Below are positions 1-5,992 of a DNA stretch of 12,091 nt, piece by piece. The notes under the pieces were generated by a model, which had not been told where the DNA came from, did no database searches, and saw nothing but the letters and a program-made list of their open reading frames with translations. The number at the start of each line of letters is the position of its first letter. The stretch's first letter is position 1. The stretch covers positions 1-12,091 of the forward strand of contig JAUYQE010000002.1 of NCBI GenBank assembly GCA_030695605.1, in the 5' to 3' direction. The DNA comes from Nanobdellota archaeon (GTDB taxonomy: Archaea; Nanobdellota; Nanobdellia; Woesearchaeales; GW2011-AR9). The translations under genes and the position numbers were made by a program.

Positions 1-35
1 TACTTCTCTTGGGATACCATTTTCCCCACCAGAAT

Positions 36-46
36 CTTTATAAATA
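36..46 (+). promoter_or_regulatory. TATA box of the L1-L10-L12 operon
   Basis: The stretch CTTTATAAATA matches an archaeal TATA box. Its centre near 41 predicts transcription starting around 66-68, leaving a leader of about 33 bases before the L1 start codon. A promoter here suggests that L1 is the first gene of the transcript, although an upstream gene could also read through, since the window begins only 35 bases before it. Confidence 0.6.
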
Positions 47-76
47 AACCCCCCTCCAAAGCACCAACCGTTCGCA

Positions 77-95
77 CTACCCTTCTGGTAGGAGG
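77..95 (+). promoter_or_regulatory. L1 leader hairpin adjoining the Shine-Dalgarno sequence
   Basis: CTACC (77-81) pairs with GGTAG (87-91) around a five-base loop. The final G of the stem is also the first base of the strong SD sequence GGAGG (91-95), which sits five bases before the ATG at 101. The SD supports the chosen L1 start. L1 is known to control its own translation in bacteria and in Methanococcus by binding its mRNA, so a leader hairpin touching the SD is a reasonable place for control. The stem is short, however, and no L1-binding consensus was confirmed. Confidence 0.35.
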
Positions 96-100
96 TCCCT

Positions 101-745
101 ATGGAAAAAGCAGACATTCAAAAAGCGCTGGACGAGCTGAAACAGCAGCCCAAGCGGAAGTTTGTCCAGACGTATGACCTGATTTTCAATCTGCGAAACC
201 TTCTTATTGCCCAAAATCCCATCGATTTGTTTGTGACCCTGCCGAAAAGCCGCGGCAAAGCGGTCAAAGTTGCTGCTTTTGTGGATCAGCAGCTCGCAGA
301 ACAAGCCCAGAAGCATTGTGATCTAGCCATCAAAGAAAGTGAATTTTCCAAGTATGCAGACAAGAAAAAGCAGAAGCAGCTTGCCGAGACGTATGATTAT
401 TTCCTGGCCCAGTCCACGCTCATGCCCAAAGTGGCAGCGAGCTTTGGTAAAGTGCTCGGCACTCGGGGAAAGATGCCGAATCCCAAGCTCGGGGGCGTCG
501 TTCCCCCCACCGCTAACCTTGCCCCTTTGCGGGAGCGGCTGAACAAAACCGTGCGGCTGAGCGCCAAGAAAAGCATGAATATGCAATGCAGCGTGGGGAA
601 AGAAAATCAGCCCGATGAAGAAATTATTGAAAACATCCTGGCCGTTCATCACGCTTTGGCTCGGCAGTTGCCGAACGAAACGCAGAACATTCGGAATGTG
701 GCACTGAAGCTCACGATGGGCAAGCCGGTGCGTATCGGGGCATAA
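101..745 (+). CDS. rpl1: Large-subunit ribosomal protein L1 (archaeal type)
   Basis: This encodes L1, which binds 23S rRNA at the mobile L1 stalk, helps release deacylated tRNA from the E site, and in some archaea represses its own operon. The 214-residue length is normal for archaeal L1. The segment around residues 115-137 (FGKVLGTRGKMPNPK followed by GGVVPP) is the family signature at the hinge between the two domains. The C-terminal stretch from NIRNVALKLTMG is also typical. The ATG at 101 has a good SD (GGAGG, 91-95). L10 follows after 70 bases and then L12, the usual order of the stalk operon. L11, often the first gene of this cluster, is not seen between the promoter and L1, so it is either further upstream or elsewhere. 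The identification is secure. Confidence 0.96.
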   Translation: MEKADIQKALDELKQQPKRKFVQTYDLIFNLRNLLIAQNPIDLFVTLPKSRGKAVKVAAFVDQQLAEQAQKHCDLAIKESEFSKYADKKKQKQLAETYDYFLAQSTLMPKVAASFGKVLGTRGKMPNPKLGGVVPPTANLAPLRERLNKTVRLSAKKSMNMQCSVGKENQPDEEIIENILAVHHALARQLPNETQNIRNVALKLTMGKPVRIGA

Positions 746-815
746 TGAACCATAACGACGAGAAGCTCTGCCAAGACACTGAACGGCTTCCTAACAAGAA
801 AAACAAGACAAAAAA

Positions 816-2072
816 ATGGTAAGCGAAAAAAAGCAGCAGCTGGTTCAGGAACTTTTGCAGCAGGTAAAAGAGCATCCAGTCGTCGGCCTCGTTAATTTAG
901 AAAACCTTCCTGCGCAGCAATTGCAGCGCATGCGCCAGATGCTCATGAAGAGCGGTGTTTCCATTCGCATGGCGCGGAAAAATCTTCTATCCTTAGCGCT
1001 CCAGCAGTCCGGCAAAGAGCATATCGACCAGCTAGTGAGCAGGATGAGCGGCCTTCCGGCTTTGCTCTTCGCCAGAGCGAATCCTTTTACTCTCTATAAG
1101 ACCATCCAAAAAAACAAGTCCAAAGCGCCGGCGAAGCCTGGGCAGAAAGCGCCGCGGGACATTTCGGTAAAAGCAGGCCCGACGAATTTTGCTCCTGGCC
1201 CTATCATCTCCGAGCTGGCTGCCGTGGGCATCAAAACGAAAGTGGAAAACGGCAAGCTCGCCGTCATTCAAGACACGATTATCGTCCACGAAGGGCAGGA
1301 GATCTCACTGAAAGTTGCGGAAACCCTCAAGCGCTTAGATATCCAGCCCATGGAAATCGGCTTGGACCTCATCGGCGTCTGGGAAAACGGGGTGATCTTT
1401 GCGGGCAAACAGCTCCATATCGACGAGAAAGAATATGAGAACAACCTCATCCAGGCAGCCCAGTGGGCCATGAACCTGGCTCTGGAAGCAGCTTTCCCCG
1501 CAGCTGAGACTATCGAGATGCTGTTCCAGAAAGCGTTCCGGGATGCCAAAGCCTTGGCGCTGGAGCAGGAAATTATGACAGATCTTACTGCTGCAGAACT
1601 TATTGAAAAAGGCGAGCGGCAAGCTCGGGCTTTGTTAGAAACGATGGGGCCTTTGCCGGAAAAGAAAACTCCTTCCGAAACAAAAAAAGCGTCTGCACCG
1701 GAGAGCCCGGAGCAGTCAGAACCTAAGGAAAGAATAAACAAAAGCGTCAGAGAAACAGAAAGTGTACCAGAAGTGAAACCTGCTGCCAAGCAGCTTCCTC
1801 CGATGCCTCCCGCGCAGCCTGCTCCCGAAGAACTGCCGACTGCCGCAGCGATGGTGCAAGCGGTCAAAGAGAGATTTGATGAGGGTAGTGCCAAAACAGC
1901 ATCTGCCGGCAAGAAAAACAAAAAATCTCCTGAGCAGCCCAGTGCCGCCCAGCTGGTGGCTGCCGAGCTGCAGAAAGCTGCTGAGGAGCAGAAGTACAAT
2001 CCTCGGGATGCCAGCATTCAGGAAGCCGAGCAGCTGTACGAGGAGCTGAAAAAGAGAGGAACGTTACGGTAA
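816..2072 (+). CDS. rpl10: Large-subunit ribosomal protein L10 (P0-like stalk base) with atypical C-terminus
   Basis: L10/P0 anchors L12 dimers to 23S rRNA and forms the base of the GTPase-recruiting stalk. The N-terminal 100 residues have the rRNA-binding fold, including VVGLVNLENLPAQQL near residues 22-36 and the following RKNLL motif. A middle domain includes NFAPGPIISEL, typical of archaeal and eukaryotic L10/P0. Residues of about 205-285 are Ala/Leu-rich helix, the expected spine for L12 dimers. At 418 residues the protein is longer than most archaeal L10 (roughly 280-350). From about 285 a Pro/Glu/Lys/Ala-rich linker leads to a helical end (EQLYEELKKRGTLR) instead of the acidic tail ending in a GLGALFG-like motif. 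No SD is visible before the ATG; the leader is A-rich, and the start is chosen because the fold begins there. The gene is probably cotranscribed with L1. Confidence 0.92.
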   Translation: MVSEKKQQLVQELLQQVKEHPVVGLVNLENLPAQQLQRMRQMLMKSGVSIRMARKNLLSLALQQSGKEHIDQLVSRMSGLPALLFARANPFTLYKTIQKNKSKAPAKPGQKAPRDISVKAGPTNFAPGPIISELAAVGIKTKVENGKLAVIQDTIIVHEGQEISLKVAETLKRLDIQPMEIGLDLIGVWENGVIFAGKQLHIDEKEYENNLIQAAQWAMNLALEAAFPAAETIEMLFQKAFRDAKALALEQEIMTDLTAAELIEKGERQARALLETMGPLPEKKTPSETKKASAPESPEQSEPKERINKSVRETESVPEVKPAAKQLPPMPPAQPAPEELPTAAAMVQAVKERFDEGSAKTASAGKKNKKSPEQPSAAQLVAAELQKAAEEQKYNPRDASIQEAEQLYEELKKRGTLR

Positions 2073-2172
2073 GAAAAAGAAATAAGAGAAACAATACACC
2101 AAGAAAAACTTACCAAGAACCAAAAAATCCTACTCAAAAAATTTAAAAAAATCAAGAATGGAGGGATGAACC

Positions 2173-2487
2173 ATGGAATATGTTTATGCCGCACTGTTGC
2201 TTCATAAAGCAGGAAAAGAAGTGACAGAAAGTACCGTGAAAGCCGTCTTGACGGCTGCGAAAGTGACCGTTGATGAAGCGCGCGTCAAAGCGCTCATTGC
2301 CGCTTTGGACGGGGTAAATATTGACGAGGCTATCAAGAAAGCTGCCGTCGCTGCGCCCGTTGCCGTAGCCGCTGCGCCTGCTGCCGGGCCTGCACCGGAA
2401 GCCAAGAAAGAAGAGAAGAAAGACAAGGAAGAAGAGAAGAAAGCAGAGGAAGCGGCAGCTGCGGGCCTGGGTGCCCTGTTTGGCTGA
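2173..2487 (+). CDS. rpl12: Ribosomal protein L12 (archaeal P1-like stalk protein)
   Basis: L12 forms dimers on L10 and recruits translational GTPases through its C-terminal tail. The 104-residue protein has the family layout: an N-terminal helical dimerisation domain of about 60 residues beginning MEYVYAALLLHKAGKEV, an Ala/Pro hinge (about 62-78), a highly charged Lys/Glu stretch, and the terminal GLGALFG motif that contacts elongation factors. The start at 2173 is supported by an SD (TGGAGGG, 2159-2165) eight bases upstream; a second ATG at 2166 is out of frame. It lies 100 bases after L10, in an A-rich spacer that includes AAATTTAAAAAAAT, which might be a weak internal promoter. The gene is followed by a strong T-rich terminator. 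Confidence 0.96.
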   Translation: MEYVYAALLLHKAGKEVTESTVKAVLTAAKVTVDEARVKALIAALDGVNIDEAIKKAAVAAPVAVAAAPAAGPAPEAKKEEKKDKEEEKKAEEAAAAGLGALFG

Positions 2488-2490
2488 ACG

Positions 2491-2541
2491 CTTTTTTTCT
2501 TTCTTTTTTCTTTTTCTCTTTTATTTTTTTCCTCTTTTTTT
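2491..2541 (+). terminator. Pyrimidine-rich terminator of the stalk operon
   Basis: Just after the L12 stop there are about 50 bases made almost only of T with scattered C, including runs of six to seven T. Archaeal RNA polymerase terminates at such oligo-T tracts without needing a hairpin, so this is a clear end for the L1-L10-L12 transcript. A separate TATA box follows at 2564, in keeping with a transcription unit boundary here. Confidence 0.75.
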
Positions 2542-2563
2542 GAGAATATCAAGCCAAAACAGA

Positions 2564-2574
2564 AAATACATAAA
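2564..2574 (+). promoter_or_regulatory. TATA-like promoter giving a leaderless transcript
   Basis: AATACATAAAG lies with its centre about 27 bases before the ATG at 2598, the spacing expected if transcription starts at or beside the start codon. No SD precedes that ATG. The box is an imperfect TATA match. Confidence 0.45.
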
Positions 2575-2597
2575 GAGCAGACGATATCTACAGACCA

Positions 2598-3482
2598 ATG
2601 GAAAGCAATCAGCGGCAGCCGTGGGAAGATTTTCTGCAGAAAAAGCGTGAAGTTCAGCAGTTCCACGAAGCGCTAGCTGCCCGGCATGCTGAAAAAGAAA
2701 AAGTATATGAGTCCTTAGCGGCGCTGCGAGAGCAGCTTAAAACGCGGGCCGTTCTTATTACGACGCTCCGCCAGGAACGGAATGTGCTTACGGACGACGT
2801 AAAATCCCTAAAAGCAGAGCGGGAAAAAGTGCAGGTGCGTGTCCAGGAGAAAAGCTTGGAAAAAGAGGAAGTGGAACAGCAGTGGAAAAAGCTGCGAGAA
2901 GACCTTTCCCTAGAAAATAATCCGGCACGCCTTGCTGAATATCTTGCTGCCCTCGAGAAGAAAATAGAAACTGAAGTTATGCCTTTTTCTCAGGAATTGT
3001 TGCTGACAAAAAAAACCAAAGAGCTGAAGGGCAAGCTGCGCCAGGTGCAGAAGCTTTCCCTCGCAGAGCAGCGGAGAAATACCGTCGCTGCAGACTTTGC
3101 AGGAAAGCGCCGGGAAGCGCAGGATTTTCACTGGCAAGTACAGGAAAAAGCGCGCCAGTCGCAGGAAAAGCATCAGCGCATGCTGGCCACCTTGCAGGAG
3201 CTAAAAAAGCTGCGGGAAGAAGAGCAGAGCGTTGCAGAAAAGCATCTTGCGTTGAAAGTGCAGTATCATGAAGAGCGGAAAAAATTAAACGCTGCTTTCC
3301 AGGATCTTTGGGCTTTGGAGCGCCTCTTTGAGAAAAGTACCGCTTTACGGCGGCAGAAATCACGGGCTTTGGAGGAAGAGCAGCTCGCCAAGATGCGGGA
3401 AGCAGTCGAAGGGAAGTTAAAGAGGGGAGAGAAACTGCGCATGGAAGACATTCTGGCGTTTCAGACGGGGAAAGAAGAATGA
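2598..3482 (+). CDS. Coiled-coil protein, COG1340-like
   Basis: This 294-residue protein is almost entirely charged, heptad-like helix from about residue 10 to 275, very rich in Glu, Lys, Arg and Gln, with no membrane segment or signal peptide. The length, the long coiled coil and the ending KLKRGEKLRMEDILAFQ resemble the archaeal coiled-coil family COG1340, whose members commonly end in a GEKLT..E-like motif. The role of that family is not established. Family assignment rests on remembered pattern only, and coiled coils are easily confused with SMC/Rad50-like segments; there are no ATPase motifs here. The start is set by a TATA-like box 27 bases upstream (leaderless) right after the ribosomal operon terminator. 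The gene converges with the next one, 26 bases away, and its terminator T-runs overlap that gene's 3' end. Confidence 0.7.
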   Translation: MESNQRQPWEDFLQKKREVQQFHEALAARHAEKEKVYESLAALREQLKTRAVLITTLRQERNVLTDDVKSLKAEREKVQVRVQEKSLEKEEVEQQWKKLREDLSLENNPARLAEYLAALEKKIETEVMPFSQELLLTKKTKELKGKLRQVQKLSLAEQRRNTVAADFAGKRREAQDFHWQVQEKARQSQEKHQRMLATLQELKKLREEEQSVAEKHLALKVQYHEERKKLNAAFQDLWALERLFEKSTALRRQKSRALEEEQLAKMREAVEGKLKRGEKLRMEDILAFQTGKEE

Positions 3483-3508
3483 TTCAATGAAGAAAGAACT
3501 CTGTGTTT

Positions 3509-3904
3509 TCACTTCTTTCTTTTCTCCAACTCCCGTAGCCACAGCAGCCCAACACGGATCATTAATTTATTAAATTTTTCAGAAATACGATAAGTCTTCT
3601 TATACAAATCGTAATCAATCAGGCCCATGCCCCGCAGAGGCGTGAGAATGCGGTCATAGAATTGCCGCTTGTTGTACGATAGGCGGACTTCTCTATCCAG
3701 AGGAGAAGTGCCTTTTTCCTGAACGATGGCTTTGCCTTCGTGTAATTGATTCGCAAACAGACCCATCTCCGTTTTGCCAATTTCGCTGCCATTGGCAAAG
3801 AGATAATCGATCAGCATTTTGGCGACGATGCGCTGCTGTTCAGTCGGAAAGATAACGGCATAGATGTCGCCGGGAAGATTGTCTTGGTCAAGAAGGATAA
3901 CCAT
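3509..3904 (-). CDS. Small hypothetical protein, possible winged-helix fold
   Basis: I do not recognise this 131-residue protein. It is soluble, with no signal peptide or membrane segment. Residues of about 77-115 (YNKRQFYDRILTPLRGMGL, then IDYDLYKKTYRISEKF) read as a helix followed by a two-stranded wing, as in winged-helix DNA-binding domains, which would suggest a transcription regulator. That is an inference from pattern. The ATG at 3904 lies 26 bases downstream of a good TATA box that is inside the end of the upstream gene, so the mRNA is probably leaderless. Only 13 bases separate it from the stop of the 369-residue gene, so read-through cotranscription is also possible. Its end converges with the coiled-coil gene. 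Confidence 0.75.
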   Translation of the reverse strand: MVILLDQDNLPGDIYAVIFPTEQQRIVAKMLIDYLFANGSEIGKTEMGLFANQLHEGKAIVQEKGTSPLDREVRLSYNKRQFYDRILTPLRGMGLIDYDLYKKTYRISEKFNKLMIRVGLLWLRELEKRKK

Positions 3905-3917
3905 AATGAAGAAAAAG

Positions 3918-5027
3918 CTATCTTAATTTATAAACATTACTTTCCTGTATACTGGGGTAGCTCTTTGCTGCTTGTTTTTTGCTGGCAGTCGGTTCACTAA
4001 AATACATTTTCCGGAGTTCGTTTATTTCTTCTTCCGGCGTTTCATCGCCTCTTTGCAATGCCTGCTCTCTGCTCCAGCGCAAGAAAGCGGTGCTCCACAG
4101 CATGAAGAGCTTTTCATTCCCGAAATTCGCTGCTTCCAACGCCCGCCAATACAGCCGCTCTTGAACGGCAGGCAGGAGCTGCTGTTTGTATTGTATTAGC
4201 TCTTCAGCAGAAACGCTCTCATCTTTCCTCTTCTCCAGGCAGCGCAGCAAGAGCAGCGGAATATATTCGTCGGCGGTTCTCTCTTCGATCAGGCCCCGGC
4301 TGTTCCGGACGGGAAACAATGCCGGCCGCCCATAGCTTTCCAGAAAGCGATACTGCAGCTCATCGGCGAGTTTGGTGAGAGTTCTCACTTCTTCTAAAGT
4401 TGTGGGAACGGCTTTCCTCTCTTTATTTCCCAACGTGCCGTGTTCCACCGCATGCAGAAAGCTCTGCAGGAGCGGCAGATAGAATGCCCGATCATAGTGG
4501 CGCTCTTCTTCTCCGTTGAGGCTGGTCTCTTGTTTAAAAGAGAGCTTGGCATTTTCATATTCCGACAGCAGCGCCGACTGGAAACCGCTTTTTTGCAGCT
4601 GCATAAAGCAGTCTTCCAACGGCTTTCCGTAGAATGCCCGGGCACACTGCTCTTTGAAGGCTGCTTGTTCCGCAGCACTTTGATACGGAATAAGGGTGTC
4701 AAGTTCCGGACAATCATGGCGAGACTCATTGAGCTTGATGTGCATCAGCACGTCCAGCGTTCTGCGGGGAACGTAGGTATCGCGGATTTCTCCAACCAGC
4801 TTGTGGGCGATAGTATTGATATTAAAAAGCTGAAGAGGGGGAAGATGAGGCTGAACTTCTTCTGGCATTATTTCCCAAACTGTTGCTCGTAATTGCTGCA
4901 GAACCGTGATCGTCTCTCGCATTGTCGGCGCTTTACTTGCTGCTTCACTTGCTTGTTGCAATAGCTGCTCAAGCGTGCGGAGCTCTTTGAAGGGAACGGG
5001 AAAAGGAGGTGTGGTATCAGTTTTCAT
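3918..5027 (-). CDS. Hypothetical helical protein, 369 residues
   Basis: I do not recognise this protein. It appears mostly alpha-helical and soluble, with many Leu, Glu, Gln and Ala residues and no signal peptide, transmembrane stretch or obvious catalytic motif. Cysteines are few (near CPELD, CARAF, DCFMQ and RCLEK) and not arranged as a zinc finger. Recognisable blocks include VPRRTLDVLMHIKLNESRHD around residue 90 and YRFLESYGRPALFPVRN around 240. Codon use looks like a genuine gene and no other frame competes. The ATG at 5027 is about 29 bases downstream of a TATA box, giving little or no leader. It is divergent from the cysteine-repeat gene and sits directly before the small possible winged-helix gene, so the two may act together. 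Confidence 0.8.
   Translation of the reverse strand: MKTDTTPPFPVPFKELRTLEQLLQQASEAASKAPTMRETITVLQQLRATVWEIMPEEVQPHLPPLQLFNINTIAHKLVGEIRDTYVPRRTLDVLMHIKLNESRHDCPELDTLIPYQSAAEQAAFKEQCARAFYGKPLEDCFMQLQKSGFQSALLSEYENAKLSFKQETSLNGEEERHYDRAFYLPLLQSFLHAVEHGTLGNKERKAVPTTLEEVRTLTKLADELQYRFLESYGRPALFPVRNSRGLIEERTADEYIPLLLLRCLEKRKDESVSAEELIQYKQQLLPAVQERLYWRALEAANFGNEKLFMLWSTAFLRWSREQALQRGDETPEEEINELRKMYFSEPTASKKQAAKSYPSIQESNVYKLR
3926..3934 (-). promoter_or_regulatory. TATA box inside the end of the upstream gene
   Basis: On the - strand the sequence reads TTTATAAAT, centred about 26 bases before the ATG at 3904. It also encodes part of the last residues (VYKLR) of the preceding gene. This is a clean leaderless promoter and means the small gene can be expressed independently of its neighbour. 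Confidence 0.6.
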
Positions 5028-5050
5028 GGTGCTTTCTCAGCACATTGGCG

Positions 5051-5062
5051 TTTTTATAAATG
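5051..5062 (-). promoter_or_regulatory. TATA box of the 369-residue hypothetical gene
   Basis: On the - strand the sequence reads CATTTATAAAAA, with the centre 29 bases from the ATG at 5027. The predicted transcript would start within a few bases of the start codon. Confidence 0.55.
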
Positions 5063-5099
5063 TTTCTACTAAATAGTAATCTAAAGCTGTGGGTAAGAG

Positions 5100-5111
5100 T
5101 AGAATAAAAAA
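5100..5111 (+). promoter_or_regulatory. Possible TATA box and G-poor leader of the cysteine-repeat gene
   Basis: TAGAATAAAAAA is a weak TATA-like match. It predicts a start near 5132 and a leader of about 38 bases to the ATG at 5170. From 5112 to 5171 there is only one G (5121), so the leader should be nearly free of structure. No SD precedes the ATG. Confidence 0.3.
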
Positions 5112-5169
5112 CCACTCCAAGCCACCAAACCAAACCTCTATTTCCCCACCTATCCATCCCACTTCCACA

Positions 5170-5898
5170 ATGAATAAAAGCAGTTTTTCTCCTCAGGACC
5201 ATATGAAATTACTTTCGGGCCTTATCGCTGGAGCGGTACTGGTGTTTATCGCCTATTCTTTTCTCCAGGGGGGATTTTCCCTTACCGGCAGCAGCGTTGC
5301 GGATAATCCTTGTAGTGCACTAAAAGGCACAGCGGAAGATCAGTGCTATTTTGATGCCAAAAAATGCAGCAAGATGAGCGACTCACCGGTAAGAGAAAGC
5401 TGTATTGCGGAGTTAGCGAAAGCGAAGAACGACTTAGCCATTTGCAGCCTGATTACAGACAAAAAAACGCAGGGCTTCTGCGTGGAAGAAATTGCGGTGC
5501 AGAAGAATGATGCATCCCTCTGCAATACTATTGCTGATCCCTACTGGGCAGATAACTGTAACCTGCAGATTGGGACCAAGAATAACGAAGCACAATACTG
5601 CCATTTTATCATCAATGATGGGCAGCAGAAAGAGTGCTTTAAGGAGATTGCTCTGGCGACAAACAATGTCCAACTCTGCGCAGAGCTTGACGAAGAGGAG
5701 CGGGGAAGCTGCATTTATACTATTGCCATACATACGAAAGACATTGCTCTTTGTGGTGAACTGGGCCATCCGGTTAATCGGGATGCCTGCCGCCTGAAAG
5801 TTGCGAAAGCAAGCAATAATAAAGCGCTGTGTTCAGCAATTAAGCTTCGTGACATTCGGAGAACATGCGAAGAGTATTTTGTGGGAAGGGTGTCTTAG
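5170..5898 (+). CDS. Membrane-anchored or secreted cysteine-repeat protein
   Basis: The 242-residue protein begins with a short polar N-terminus and one hydrophobic segment (about residues 13-35, KLLSGLIAGAVLVFIAYSF), a signal peptide or membrane anchor. The rest is about eight tandem units of 25-28 residues, each with two Cys: Cys, 11-13 residues, Cys, then a helix such as IAELAKAKNDLAIC leading to the next unit. There are 16 Cys in all, consistent with disulfide-stabilised helical hairpins outside the cell. The repeat resembles uncharacterised Cys repeats in archaeal exported proteins; I cannot name a family. An upstream in-frame ATG at 5089 would add 27 residues of low-complexity sequence across the probable promoter, so I prefer 5170. 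An ATG at 5203, just before the hydrophobic segment, is also possible. The gene converges on the MopE-VWA genes, which are also Cys-rich and exported. Confidence 0.82.
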   Translation: MNKSSFSPQDHMKLLSGLIAGAVLVFIAYSFLQGGFSLTGSSVADNPCSALKGTAEDQCYFDAKKCSKMSDSPVRESCIAELAKAKNDLAICSLITDKKTQGFCVEEIAVQKNDASLCNTIADPYWADNCNLQIGTKNNEAQYCHFIINDGQQKECFKEIALATNNVQLCAELDEEERGSCIYTIAIHTKDIALCGELGHPVNRDACRLKVAKASNNKALCSAIKLRDIRRTCEEYFVGRVS

Positions 5899-5909
5899 GG
5901 GATTTTTGG

Positions 5910-5960
5910 CGAAAGCTTTCGAGGTGCTTTTTTAACATCGGCTCTCAGCGACGAGAACCG
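5910..5960. terminator. Palindrome, T-run and hairpin between convergent genes
   Basis: After the stop of the cysteine-repeat gene there is a perfect 12-base palindrome CGAAAGCTTTCG (5910-5921), then CTTTTTT (5927-5933), a suitable + strand terminator. A second hairpin has arms CGGCTCTC (5939-5946) and GAGAACCG (5953-5960) with one mismatch and a six-base loop. A further T-run lies at 5987-5992. Together these probably end transcription from the + strand gene and perhaps from the opposing MopE-VWA gene. Confidence 0.5.
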
Positions 5961-5992
5961 GCGATAGCTTATTCAGAAAAGAATAATTTTTT

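Noticed and set aside
1268..2017. 249-codon - strand ORF opposite L10
   Set aside because: Ser/Ala-rich shadow of the Ala/Lys/Glu-rich L10 C-terminal half; L10 is certain and no promoter or SD supports the antisense frame.
5089..5169. Upstream ATG extending the cysteine-repeat gene by 27 codons
   Set aside because: The added peptide is low-complexity, the stretch includes the likely promoter and a nearly G-free leader, and the hydrophobic segment would lie too deep for a usual signal peptide.
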